Positions 30,457-43,400 of a DNA stretch of 64,000 nucleotides are shown piece by piece. A program made the translations under genes and the position numbers. The DNA lies in contig OX442315.1 of assembly GCA_949358305.1 (NCBI GenBank), positions 3,658,001-3,722,000 of the forward strand, given 5' to 3'. This stretch comes from Strigamia acuminata (lineage: Eukaryota; Arthropoda; Chilopoda; Geophilomorpha; Linotaeniidae). Position 1 is the stretch's first letter, and each line of letters starts with the position of its first letter. Under the pieces are notes generated by a model, which saw nothing but the letters and a program-made list of their open reading frames with translations, searched no databases and was not told the origin of the DNA.

Positions 30457-31494
30457 TTATCCGGAGTCTGAACCGGATGTGTGCTTATTCATCGGAAACA
30501 GTCGATACCAAGCGCGGGTTAATTGGCTCAGATTCAGCACATCCAATTGAATTTGGGCTACTCCAATTCCTTGCTTCTGATTGAAGCCTCTTCGCTGCCA
30601 AACCATCACCTGAAACACGACAAACCTTAGATCTATCTCTACTTACCGTATTAACCCGCTTTAAGCGGCACGCTGCTATAGCGCAGATTTGACGCATTAA
30701 GGTGACCGTACACCCCGAGCAACTGTCAGAACAGTCTGACCGCCACAACGAGCGGTGCCCGTGCATGCTCGAACGCCTTTCTACCGGTCCATGAAATCGG
30801 ACGTTAACCCGATAGACCTGGGGTCGGCAACCTGCGACTCTTTCGATGTCAAGATACCTATATACCTAATCCTAATCCTAATCATAAATTGTAACTTTTG
30901 GTTCTTCTGTCTCAAACGGTTGCCGACCCCTGCAATAGACCGATTTAGTGAAAACCGACTCACGAGATTTGACACATTCATGATTGCATTGCCCTCAATG
31001 CTCTCAATCACCAGTCACAAAGTTGGTAATGTGACCAATAGCAACATGCCACTTACAGCGGGTTAATATAATCTGCAGAACCGGATTAAGTGTCTCCGAC
31101 AAAGGTTAATCCGGTCCTGGGAAGCGAGGTCCTACACACCACAATTGACCTGCCCAGCACATCACAACCATAGTACTTCAAGGTTTGGCAAAACTGTGGA
31201 TTTGTGGATTGCTTGACCACCCGCGTCTTATTCTTCTGTCTCTTTTGGTCACCACTTTCTTTCAGATAAGTCTTGACATAAGTGTCCGGTGCGAGGTTGG
31301 CGAATTTTGGAAGATCTCTGGCTGCAATGACTTCTACTTCAAGATGACCTTTGGTCATCACAATGCCTAGTTGGATTTCACCACAACTTTGTTCTTCCGG
31401 TCGACTGGTCATGTACAGACCTCGAGGTGTTACTTGGCCGGGACCCAGGGAAACTATTGCATCTTCGCTTTCTGTTGACGAATTTTGATTGTCC
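30457..31494 (-). CDS. Rim: RIM C2B exons and C-terminus
   Basis: Exon 31140-31494 encodes GEIQLGIVMTKGHLEVEVIA, DTYVKTYL and KTRVVKQSTNPQF, the first half of a C2 domain. Exon 30457-30609 encodes VMVWQRRGFNQKQGIGVAQI, LDVLNLSQL and WYRLFP, its end, then a stop nine residues later. RIM C2B domains lack calcium-binding aspartates and bind liprin, synaptotagmin and PIP2; here too the usual aspartate clusters are sparse. The intron between the two exons is 530 bases and is mostly one MITE. Confidence 0.88.
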
Positions 31495-34400
31495 CTGTAA
31501 TCACATTTAAGGCTAGTTTGTAACAATAGAGAGTTTGTGGGATGCATTTTTCCCTTACAGTTAAAGACTATACGGTATAAAAATAGTGTAAGGGAAAAAT
31601 GATAAATTAAGTTTTTGCGGGCTGCACTTTTCCCTTATCATTACACTATTTCAGCCAACTACTGACAGTTAGTAATTTTGGGCCTAAAAATTCAATTTGG
31701 GAGCGTAAATGTGCAAATTTCTGCATAAAATTCCATTATTATGCCTGTAAAGTATGGTTTTGGGCCTAAAATTTAATTTTGGGTCTCACTTATCATTCAA
31801 TCTACGTACCTATGACTGTGATATGTTTGATCGGGACAACAAAATAATCGCCATTTGCAATGGGCGGAGCTAACAATATAGTGTTCTCAATTCTGATTGG
31901 CTGCGCTATATTTTAATTTAGTGTTGAAAACAATACACTGAAGATTTTTCCCTTACGATATATCGTGGAGCAAAAATAAGGGAAAAATGCATCCCGCAAA
32001 CTCTCTATTTACAATGACAAGTTTTAATAAAAATCTTTTTCATTTTTATTTTTATTTTTAGAAATAAGGATTATGTATCCTGGGAATTAATTCTGTCTTT
32101 GCAATTACTTTGGGTAGATACAGTTAACTAATTAATGTTTATCCAAGATACACATCTTAAGTAGTCTCCACTAATACCCACAAACTCCAAGCAAAAACAA
32201 ACAACTTTAATGTCGTTGAAAGGATTTTGCACAAACATGATTCAATTATAGGCCCGCTTCAAGTTAAACTCAACCCTAATGGTACAGAGTGAGAAGGATA
32301 AACTCTCACACAGAACTTGTCAAATTTGAGTGCTCTTCACTTTAGCTGGTTCGAACGTTCCAACAAATAAATCAATTGCATAACAAGATACACAATGGTG
32401 CTTCCCATGAGTCATGAGGAGTTTGCCAATACCTAGTCGAGTATCCTAAATGAAAAAAGCCTTGTTATTTATTTAGCACAACAGTTTGCGGCTTTTACCT
32501 TCCGATTGAATTGAAAGGCAAGATACATAATGCATCAAGTACATTTCTTTGATAGAGAAAGAAAGTTCAGGGTGATAATTCCATTGGCTTATAAAGTTTT
32601 AATGCCATTGTGCGTGCTATTTTGCAAACCGTTAACTATACTCGAGTTGCACTCAAAAAGGCACTTTGCAAGGTGTACTCCCATTGGTCGAGCCAGTTCA
32701 CTACAAACTCCAGACTGTATACTACTACTAGGAGAAGTAGTTTTGATTTTTATTTATTGTTGTGATTGTTATGACTAATTTAGTTAATGTTATTTTGATT
32801 TTATTTAATAAAAAATGTTATTTCCATCATTAAAATGAAGTTTTACACATTAAGAAATGTCAAACTCATGTTTGTTGTGTTTATTGCTTACATTGTCTGG
32901 AAGTTTGAATTTTAGGCCGTTGCCTAGGCAATCGATTGCAATGTCTGTACATTGGAATGCAATTCTGGTGTTTGGGCCTACTTTTCCGGATCACTACACC
33001 CGCAAACTGGCTCGACCAATAAGAGTACACCTTGTAAAGTGCCTTTTTGAGTGCAATCCGAGTATAGTTACCGTATTACCTCGCTTTAAGCGACGTGCCG
33101 CTATTTTGCAAGTTTGACCAGGTAAACTTTAGAAAAACTTGCCAGTAAAATTGGTCGAGCCATTTCACTTGTGTAGTGATACATAAAAGTAGACGATTTA
33201 AAGGCAGTAACGCCTGGTTACAGGGGCCTCCTCAGCCAGGAGTGACTAATACTGTTTCTTGGTCTTTCGCGTGTTCTTGGGTTTTTTCTTAACAAGGGGA
33301 GGCGCTATTTGCCAACCCTTTACTTACTGGCTTCCACTGCCCATCCTCGCACCATCACCCGCTAAGTTGTCTTGCCTGGTTGGATCTTGCCAATTGCTTC
33401 CTGTAGCAACTATAAAGAGATACTGTCATTTAGAGAGACTTGAAATAGAAGAGATAAAAAAACAATCACCAGGTGGTGAAGTCAAAAAGTCACGTGACCA
33501 ATCTCCTTGTACAACCTCGGCTTGATTGGCCATCTCTGCAAAATGAAAGCAAACGTTAGACGTTGTTAAGGAGAAGCCACACAACATCCAATACACAGAC
33601 GACTTGACCATGACCAGGAAGTGGAGCTATGCTATTAGGTATGACCACGTAACTTGGGAAAATGAATCAAACTCACCTGTCCCTATACTGACAGGCCGCT
33701 TTTCGGACTTCAAACTGAGTGATCTAGAAAATTTCTTGACCTTTTGACTAAATTTTCGCCGTTGTTCACTGCCTGATGACAAGAACAAGCTATCATGACA
33801 TTGTACTACTTTTCTAGCTACGCCCTGCATGGTGCCGTAAGCTTAACACAGCTTTCTATTATGTTATCACGAACAAAAAGTTTATTTTAAAAAATAAAAG
33901 ACTCGACTACCTAGTAACCAATCATGCAAACATGTCATTGCAAAACCAGTGCTGTAGTGCAGGGCTTCTTAAACCTTTTCCTTTCGCAACCCATTTTTAC
34001 CTATGAAATTTTGATGGCCCCCGGGTATCAAACATCTTTCGCGACCCCCACATTCATATATTTAAGATGTAAACATGGAGAACCAAAACAAAGGCGACTT
34101 TACTTGTAGATTTAAAGAGTCGACTGACTACTTATATTAAAACAAAGAAGAATGTTGCCAAGTCAATTGCGATTTTCTTAAAAATTTTTAGGACAAAAGA
34201 TTTGAGGATTAGTCATTTTTAGACTAAATAAATGTTGCTCTACAAGTTTACAATTGGAAATTTCTGTCTATCTCTAACGGTTTCCGAGATAATTTTCCAA
34301 TTACCTTGAAGGAACATCCCAAGGTCAAATTTCGGGTCGCTAAAAGATTGCCCCACCAAACTTTAGTACTTTGCCATCATTACATTAGATGCATTGTCAG

Positions 34401-37400
34401 CACTTTCAGAAATATTAAGTAAAGATACAGACTTTTTGTTCACCCTGTATTTCGTTTAATGTCTAAAATCGTAATGTACTGGCTTTTTTAACTTTTTCTA
34501 TTTGCGACCCCTTTTCGCCCATGAAAATTTTATGCGACCACAGGTATGTAGGTACATACACAAATCATATATAGGGTCTCCACAGTTTATGAAGCCCTGC
34601 TGTAGTGGAAGGAATGCGCAGTGGCTTTACCAGGGGCAGATCAGATATCGATTTTTCAGGCCTCAAACTGAGGGGCCCGTACCTTCAATTTTCTAAAAAA
34701 ATTTGATAATAGAATTCTTTGTCTAGTATTTTATTATTTAACGTAGTGATTCCCAAACTTATTTGGTTCACGGAGCCCCTGTAAGTGGTCACGGTGCCCC
34801 TGTAGGTCAGTCACGACAACCTTATGTGTTAGTCACCGCGTCGCTGTAGACCCGCCGCACTACACAGGCTACAGCAGATGGAACTTGAGCTATCCTAGCT
34901 CAATATAAACATGCCTAGCTTAAGTTTTTGAGCCAGACCGTTCGCACTAGCACTGTTTTTGAGGCTATTCCAGACACTACTTAGCAATAAATTCAGGAAT
35001 AATTAATGCAAAAAAAAAATGGCGGACAAACAAGTCACAATGTTGTTGTCCACACATTTTCAAAAGCAGTGCATTGTGGTGACGTGATTGATTTCAAATC
35101 AGACTAGATAAGGGGTCGGCAACCTTTTGAAACGGAAGAGCCAAAAGTTACAATTTAGGATTAGGATTAGGATTAGGTATATAGGTATCTTGACATCGAA
35201 AGAGCCGCATGCAAATGCATTATGGGTAGCATGCCATCATAAGCTAGAAAAGCTAGCTGTGTTCGCACTGCATTTATTCAACTAGTTTTAAAGAGATAAG
35301 CTAGCTTGACTCTGTAGTGCAAACGGGGTAATTCGGCTTTTCTTAAAACTACAGCACCGTGCAAAATAGGCTTATACAGTAGGACCGTTCCTGCCCATTG
35401 TTGATATTCTGCTAAACACAAGGACACTAAAAGTTTGGGACACCAAAACTGGGATAATGTAATAACATTGAAATAATTTCCAATCAACATTGAATGGCGT
35501 CTACCAGTGGTTTATGGTCCAACGACCTTTAATGAAAAATACGAAAAGCCGTTAATCAATATTTTCACTTGTTTTAAGCTTATAATCAATTTGGCTTTGA
35601 AAGCACCTATTGTGTAACAAGACAATTGACTCGTGGGAGTTGGCTGCTAAATCAGATTGACCCTTATCTACACATTTCCATTAACTCCAAGGTGGTGATT
35701 CCATACTTTATGTGTAGTTAAATCAATTGAATTGTTTAGAAAACTATGGGATAGTGGATGAATTGTCACTATCCTGTAACATTATTTTCTATCAGTCAGA
35801 ATTAGCAACCACAATGGTCATTTTCATGTGTTCCTGACCATTGAATAGCCTTTGCTCATGTTAATTGGCGTTTTCTGCCTCTTTTTGGTGCTGGTTTCAT
35901 TCTATCTGCACCTTTTGTAAATATTTAGACTTTTAGAGATATTAAAAAATCATTAGTGGCTTTTAATGAGGAAGACTGAAAAAATTGTAAATACTCTATG
36001 AATTGTAATGTAAAAAAAAAATAAATTAAAAAATATAAATTGATTAAAAAAGTTTTAAATATTTCAAGATGGAAATGTAGAAAAATAATTGAAATGTAAA
36101 AAAGTGATTGAAATGTAGAAAAATAAAAATTGAGAATAAAAAAAAAAATTGAATCTTGGAAAAAATGAAAAATTGATTTAAAAACTCACCGCTATTAACT
36201 GTTTCATGTTTTCCCACTCTTAAACTTTTGCTTCTCATTCTAGTTGGGGACCCATCTTATAAATGAGCAAAAAAAAAAAATTTGTTTTTCCCAAAAAATA
36301 AAAAAATTAAAAAAAAAACAATGAAAATTAATCAAATTGTAGAAATAAATTAATTTACTTGTAGCAAGTGTGGATTTCTTGGGAAGAACTTCTTTTTCTG
36401 AACCCGATGAACTTCTGCGATGATCAGCGTATTCAGGATGAAGAGCCGCTAAATGTATCAGCAAGTGAAATGGATTTATGTTAATGTCAAGCCACATTAA
36501 ATAACATTTACACATAATTAGATTTTCAAATGAATTTGAATTTTTAACCATCTTGCTTTAGCTATTGCTTTCAAAGTACACCAATAGATGGGGTTGGAAT
36601 ACTGCCAGACTCATTTTGGGATATGGGTTTAAATAAAAGGAGTTACAAAGAACTTTTGTTGTGCAACTTTAATAATTTCATTTCTTTAATAGTTTGGACC
36701 CAAAATGTGCACTTTTGCATCTAAAATGTGCACTTTTGCATCCAATATGTGCACTTTTGCATCTAAAATGTTCACTTTTGCATCTAAAATGTTCACTTTT
36801 GCATCTAAAATGTTCACTTTTGCATCTAAAGTGTGCACTTTTGCATCTAAAATATGCATAGTGCATCTAAAATGTGCATAGTTGCATCTAAATTATTCAT
36901 TTATTTCTTTACGACTAAACCACTCCGAGAGAGCGAGGATGCAAATTTGTCATGTAAATCAGTGCACAGACAGGGTGGTCCCCTTGTACGAGAAGCAGGT
37001 ATTTTTTAATCAGGATGGCAAAGTGGCTGCACTTGTGGATGCATCAAAGATTGGCGCATTTAAAGAGATCCTAACACTGTTCCAACGGTAGACGATTCCA
37101 ATGTCGACGCAAGCAGTAGAAGTAGGCACTGCAATGTATAGATCCCAGTTAAATGCATAAAGGCATACTTTATATTTATATTGCATATATAGCCGAAATT
37201 GGCTTAAATTGCATATTTTCCGAAAATCGGAAAATAAATGCATATATTGCCATTTTTTAAGGTACGAACATGATACGTACCGTCTGTTTTGATATGTTTT
37301 GTTTACGTGTCATATCATCACTGTTTCTGTATTTAAACCACACAGCACTTAAAAATGACACTAATTTGTTATTGCAATAAATGATTTCACTGAAATAAAT

Positions 37401-40400
37401 TTTTTTATTTTGCATATTTCAATTTTTTTAGCATATATTGGAATCTTTGGTGCATATTATATGCGCATATAACGAAATTTATTTTGCATATATATCTGGG
37501 GTTTAGCAATGTAGATTGATTTTAATATTGTAGAGCCTACTGTCTCTCTCCCATAGTAGCCAATAGGTACTAGGCACATCCCTAAAGTCATTTAAACTTG
37601 TTTATATTTTTTTGAACCGGTCTAAAAGTAAAATTTTGCATTTGTCGCAAATTGTAAATGGCTCAGGAGTGTGTGCAAAGTGCTACTTTCACTTTCAGCG
37701 GTATGTCAATTAAAAGCATTAGAACGGCTGCAAAGAGGCTAAAAGCTGTTAAAAATACCACAAAAGGGAACTAGGAATTTCAAAGTACACAGTACAAATT
37801 TGCATTCACAATTACTGCATTAGATACGGTCGGTGAACATTGAGGAAATTTGAAATTTTGAAATTGATTTAGACGATAGTCACTCGAGACTTGTTGATGA
37901 TGAAAGTGAAATTGAAGAAGGCATTGATGATGAATAATGGGTTCGCTCGAATAAAATATTCCCATCAATGTTAACATTTTCAAAAAGTGGCAAAAATTCA
38001 ATTTTAATGTTGTCATCTATATTGATTTCTCATATTAATATTAAAAGGAAGACTCAAGTTAATTGAAAATCCAACTAGGCAAAACTCCAGCAGTGTTTAC
38101 TAACATGACCAATCTGCACTTGTGCTCTTTACCATACTTGCTGCAATACTACTTGTGTCATCTTTCTCATCCTTCTCATCTGCTGGAAAAATTAATTAAT
38201 CCAAAATGATAAAAAGAAAAACAGAAAAACAGTGCCAATCTTACCTGACAGAGATCTGGAATGTTGGAATTCCATTCTTCGCATAGATCTTCTTCGTGAA
38301 GTTTCCGTTGCCGAAGGACCGATGTTTTGCTGAGACCGACTAGTTCTATGCTCACGAAGCTTAAACCTGAACATACCAAAAATTAAATAATTAAATAAAT
38401 AAATAAATGCATAAATAAATAAATAAATGTATAAATAAATAAATAAATGTATAAATCAATAAATAAATGTATCAATCAATAAATAAATGTATAAATAAAT
38501 AAATAAATGTATAAATAAATAAATAAATAAATACATAAATAAATAAATGAATGAATGAATAAATAAATAATTGAATGAATAAAAAAATGAATAAATAAAT
38601 AAATAATTAAATGAATGAATAAATAAATAAATGAATGAATGAATGAATAAATAAATAAATAATTAAATAAATGAATAAATATTTTACCAAACACCGTTAT
38701 CGTTTAAATCCACTCGGCTTAAATTGATAAGGGTTTCTCCTAAAAACTCCACTCCTTTCTCCTTTCCTCTGAAATCCCAGACTGAGATAGCCAAACTGCA
38801 ATCAGCAATCTAGAAACACAAATTGTAAATTACCTTAGACCAAATCAGATGTACAGCAGTGAAAAATCAAACAACACATGCAGAGAAAACATTAAGCCCC
38901 TTACCTAAGATTAATCCTAAATTCAATTCAAAATAAGAGAAAGTAAGACTTGTCTTCTTTAAATTAACACATCTATCTATTTGTATGCAAGATACCTTCA
39001 CTATTACCAATTATCAATATGCAACTGATAACCAAAAGGACACTTTATTTAAAATACTTTCTTACATTTAGACAATTCAGATATCTTTATTCCTAATACT
39101 GGATTGGTCAAAAAGCTTAGATGTTTTTAATAATTTTAGCATATTTGCTAGAATCTCTCAAATGGCAAAGTGACCACCCAAGCTGCCAGCATCTTCCAAT
39201 GTTTCAGTCTTTGGATGTGTGTGACCTACTGCGGGGCCGGATTAAGGCTTCGGGGAACCCGGAGCACTTACAGCAGGAGGGCCCATGAATATTCAGAAGT
39301 GACATCTAAACAACATTTTCAACCAAAACAAATGCATTTGCAAGTAGAAAAATGCAGTTTCATGAGAAATAAATTCATTTTGAGCTGAAAATTGCATTTT
39401 TAAGCAAAACAATGCATTTTTGGACAAACACATGCACTTTTGTCTAAAAAATAGATTTTGTATTTGTACCCCCTTAATCCGGCCCCGGCCTATTTAAGAT
39501 TCTGGGATAAGATAATCCGCAAACAACAGACATTTCTGCAGTTAACAATGCAAATGCAAGGTTGGGTCCTCAAGAGAGACCAGATTCTTTTGGGATTATC
39601 AGAGTTTACCAGTAATGGTTGCTGTAGACCAGAATCTTAACTGGTGTACAATCACTACACAAAAGTTTGAATTTCCATGCATGAAAACACATTTAATATG
39701 AGTAAATGTTCCAATCAAGAAAGACTTTGCTTTAAAACAATTGTTAGAGTTGAATTATCCATGTGGAAAGATTCACCTTTCCATAAAAAAAGTTGCAAAA
39801 CAAAGATTACCATAATATCTATACAACCTTGGTAAATTCCAACATTAGGTGCATTCAATCTTTAACAGATGAATTGTCATCTCCTTAAATTACTTAACCC
39901 TCGGACTCGGAGACGTAAGGGTAAAATGTACACGTTTTGGTATAAGGCATTACGTTTTTAGAGACAATTTTCAGGTCGATTGGTTAAAGCGCCATTTATA
40001 CTATGTTTACATGACAGTTGTGCACACGGAATATTTTATCTCACTGATCTCCGTGCATGTAAATATAGTAAAAGTTTCTTTTTAGTCCGCACAATAAAAA
40101 TAAGAGTTTAAACCATCTAGTGGTGGTTGTAAACACTACTGGTAAAAGCCAAAAGCCGCTAACTCTAGCGCTCTTTACTAATGCAGCAAAGCCAGCTTAA
40201 AAGTTATGCTGGAGCTTTAAGGGGCAGAAAATTTGCAAGTTGAATCACTACAATTTTCACCAGAGATTTATTTTATTATCACATAAGCAAAGTCACAAAC
40301 TTTTAATAAAAAAAAAAGAAAAAGATTTTCCTATTCAACGAAGTACTTGTCCCTAAACGCATACAGCCTTAATGCCTCCGATGATTAAAGCAGTGATTTA

Positions 40401-43400
40401 AACAAGTGAATTCTCGATTGAACTGAACTAAAAAGATGGCTACCTTACTAACAATAGCCAATAGCAGATGCAGAAGAGATAAGTCATTCCAACTCTACTT
40501 AATCTTAATCCTCTTATTTGAATTTGTTCAAAGTTGACTTGACAGAGACGGATAAGTCAGTTCGTCTTTCGAAGATTGAATGCACCTGTTATACAATAAC
40601 ATGGAAGTATCTTTCCATAAGTAGAGTAGATTTTTGGTGCAAGCTGCATGATGACATTCATGATTGCATTGCTCTCAATTGTCACAATTGTCACAATTTC
40701 TTGTGTGGGCAAATGTTTTCGTTTAATTACACGCTTTATACTTTTCTTCATTTTCCTAAGCTTTTCAACTTGTTATAATAGCAATTACAATAGTTTAGTT
40801 TTATTTATTTATTTGTTTTAAAAATAGAATAAGAAAAAAAAGAAGAAAAATTGACCAAAAAAATGCCAGCACAACACTTACATCAATTCCATTTGCAAGA
40901 GTGAAAATATACTCTTTGTTATTCCACGACGGATTACACGAAGGTTCTGCTAATGAAGTTTTGAAGCATGACTTTTCACTAAACCAAGAAAAAGATTAAA
41001 ATAAAACAGAAAGAAAAAGAAAAAAAAAATTGTAAAATTGGTAGCAGAGGATGGTTGATAATTTATCAGTCATCCTGAGTAATTATTTTGCTTAAATTTT
41101 CGTCTTTTTCGAAATGGTAGCAGAGGATGGTTGATAATTAATCGTCATTTTTCAAAATATTTTAAAAAAAATAAAAAAAATAAAAAAATAATAAATAAAA
41201 AAAAATAAAAAAAAATAAATCAAGCTTGGAAGCATAATTGAGTTCATAAGCTTAAAGGAAGTCATGACACAGCACAAAAAAAAGTTACAACTCAAAGCCC
41301 TTGTCACACTGCACATACCTTACAGGAAGTAATCTGACTTTGACATATGCGTGAGGCAAAGTGTTATCACTTCTCATGCGCAGAGATCTGGCATCCAATA
41401 CGTTGACAACCAAATCATTTTTGTTCTTACGAAACCATATTTGCAACTGTATTTTGCCACTGACACTTTTCTTACATAATTCATGCTATCAAAAAGAAAT
41501 CATAAGAATAATAATAACAACAAAAACAAGGAGAAAAAGTGCTAATTCTCTATTGATCTTGTTACAGGAATTTTAGGCAGTTTTCTTCTAGTTGTTCCTT
41601 TCGGAATGGTATCACTTAATGTTGTTGGATGATTGTCTTTCAATGGAAAATCATTTTTATTTATCTACAAATTTATCTTCATTACCTGACACTTACCTGT
41701 TAGATATGTATCTTCATTTCTCATTACATCATTGGACCTATTTAGTAAATAAATATACAATTTGTCTCTCCAAAAGCCTAAATATTGTTATCAAACACTC
41801 AGAAGTATACTCCTATAACCAATTACTGCATACAATAAGCATGTTTTAAACAACCATTGTAACTAATTTGGGTTCAAATTACTGCCACTAGAGGCTGCAA
41901 CAAAACCAATTGGACATCAGTGGTGTTTAGGACAAATCCTTCAGTTTCAGGAATGTTCAAGTCGCAAGCTAAATGTATTGTATCTGTATTGGTGGGCATG
42001 CAAGATAGAGCAGAGGACCCACTCAGCTTTCCAATTTTATCCATCACAAAATTGGGAAATTTGAGTGCAAATTCCCCGTGGGAATGTTTCTTTATTTTTT
42101 AGTTTGCTCCCTTAACTTGCAATATAGTTTACTTTGGAGATGCTTTCATCACAGCAAACTAATGTTTATTATTGCTTGATTTGATAACAGTTTTCTACAA
42201 GCAACCAAACTTCTCATCCTTTAATGGATCGCATTTTGCACAAGCGATATTACATAACGTGCACATCGCTATTCTGCACCAAACAAGGGGCCGTCCATAA
42301 ATTACCTTACGCATCGGGGGGGGGGGGGGGGGGGGAGAGGGAGGAGTTTCAAATTTTGTTACGTTCCATATAAAAAAAAATTTAATTTTAAAAAATCAAA
42401 ACATAATAATTTTTTATATAATTTTGGACAAATTTGCATTCCGTAATTTATGAACGGCCTCTAATCGCTATTGTGATATTTCACAATAACATTGGTACTG
42501 TAAGACTGCATTCCAATATATGAGTGTGTCGCGCTTAGAAATCCATTTTCTCAAGTGCTTCCGGGCTATTTTCAAAGTTTGTCGCGCATACTCGAGACAA
42601 ATGAAGAAAAAATGATAATTTAATCGATAAAGTAACATTAGTCGCTAACTGGCGGTTTCATTTCACCTCTTTTTGTGTCATGTGACATCTGCTACATTCA
42701 ACTTCTTTTTTTTCTCCCATTAAAGTGAAAGATGCTGTCAACCATTTATCTGCAATATTAAGGCTGAAAACCACTGAAAAATAAAAACTGCCTTCTAATT
42801 CATTAAATTCTGCGCAAACTAATTATTTTCCTGTCACTTCGTGCCTTTCATACACAAACATTCATTTAATTGTGATTAATCCTGATGTGGATGAAGAATT
42901 TCAAGTGGTAAAAATCAATGGCAACCACTTCAGTTACTGACAGCACTATTGGATTTTTTTTTCTCTCCCTATTTCAGCTTTCCATGTACTGCTTTTACTG
43001 TCTCACTTCTCTCCATGCTTTATGGTCAATCTGGAACTTTTACTTTTCAGAGTAGATATGTTAAAAGCCAAAGTCAAAAGTCACTTCTAAACATAAATAG
43101 TCCATCACAAACATGTTATGTTGTCTTTAAACATGTTATTTTGCCTTTAAACCTGTTATTTTTCCTTTAAACATGTTATTTTGCCTTTAAACATGTTATT
43201 TTGCCTTTACACATGTTATTGTGCCTTGGAAATGTTATTATTACTTGAAAATCATATTGTTCCATTGAAAAGTGTATTTACCTTTTGAATTGTGCATAAG
43301 CTGTTAAAGTATTTACACATGCATGAAATGTAACATGGGTTTCCATACACTTAGAAAACTCAATGAATATCTCAACTAAAAAAAAAATTGCAAGAGAAAC

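Noticed and set aside
32320-32528. Two-exon 51-residue peptide with His/Cys pairs
   Set aside because: Splice sites are plausible but the protein is short and unrecognised; kept only as a note in the intron entry.
35109-35208. TTAGG-like telomeric repeat (GGATTAGGATTAGGATTAGG)
   Set aside because: Only three units of ATTAGG inside a hAT MITE fragment; also present in the copy at 30818, so it belongs to the MITE.
38476-38694. Frame rich in IYLFIHSF, resembling a membrane protein
   Set aside because: Translation of an AAAT microsatellite.
41855-42113. Minus-strand 84-codon open frame (HGEFALKFPNFVMDKIGKLS...)
   Set aside because: No family recognised, no splice partner in RIM phase, and no start context; may be chance.
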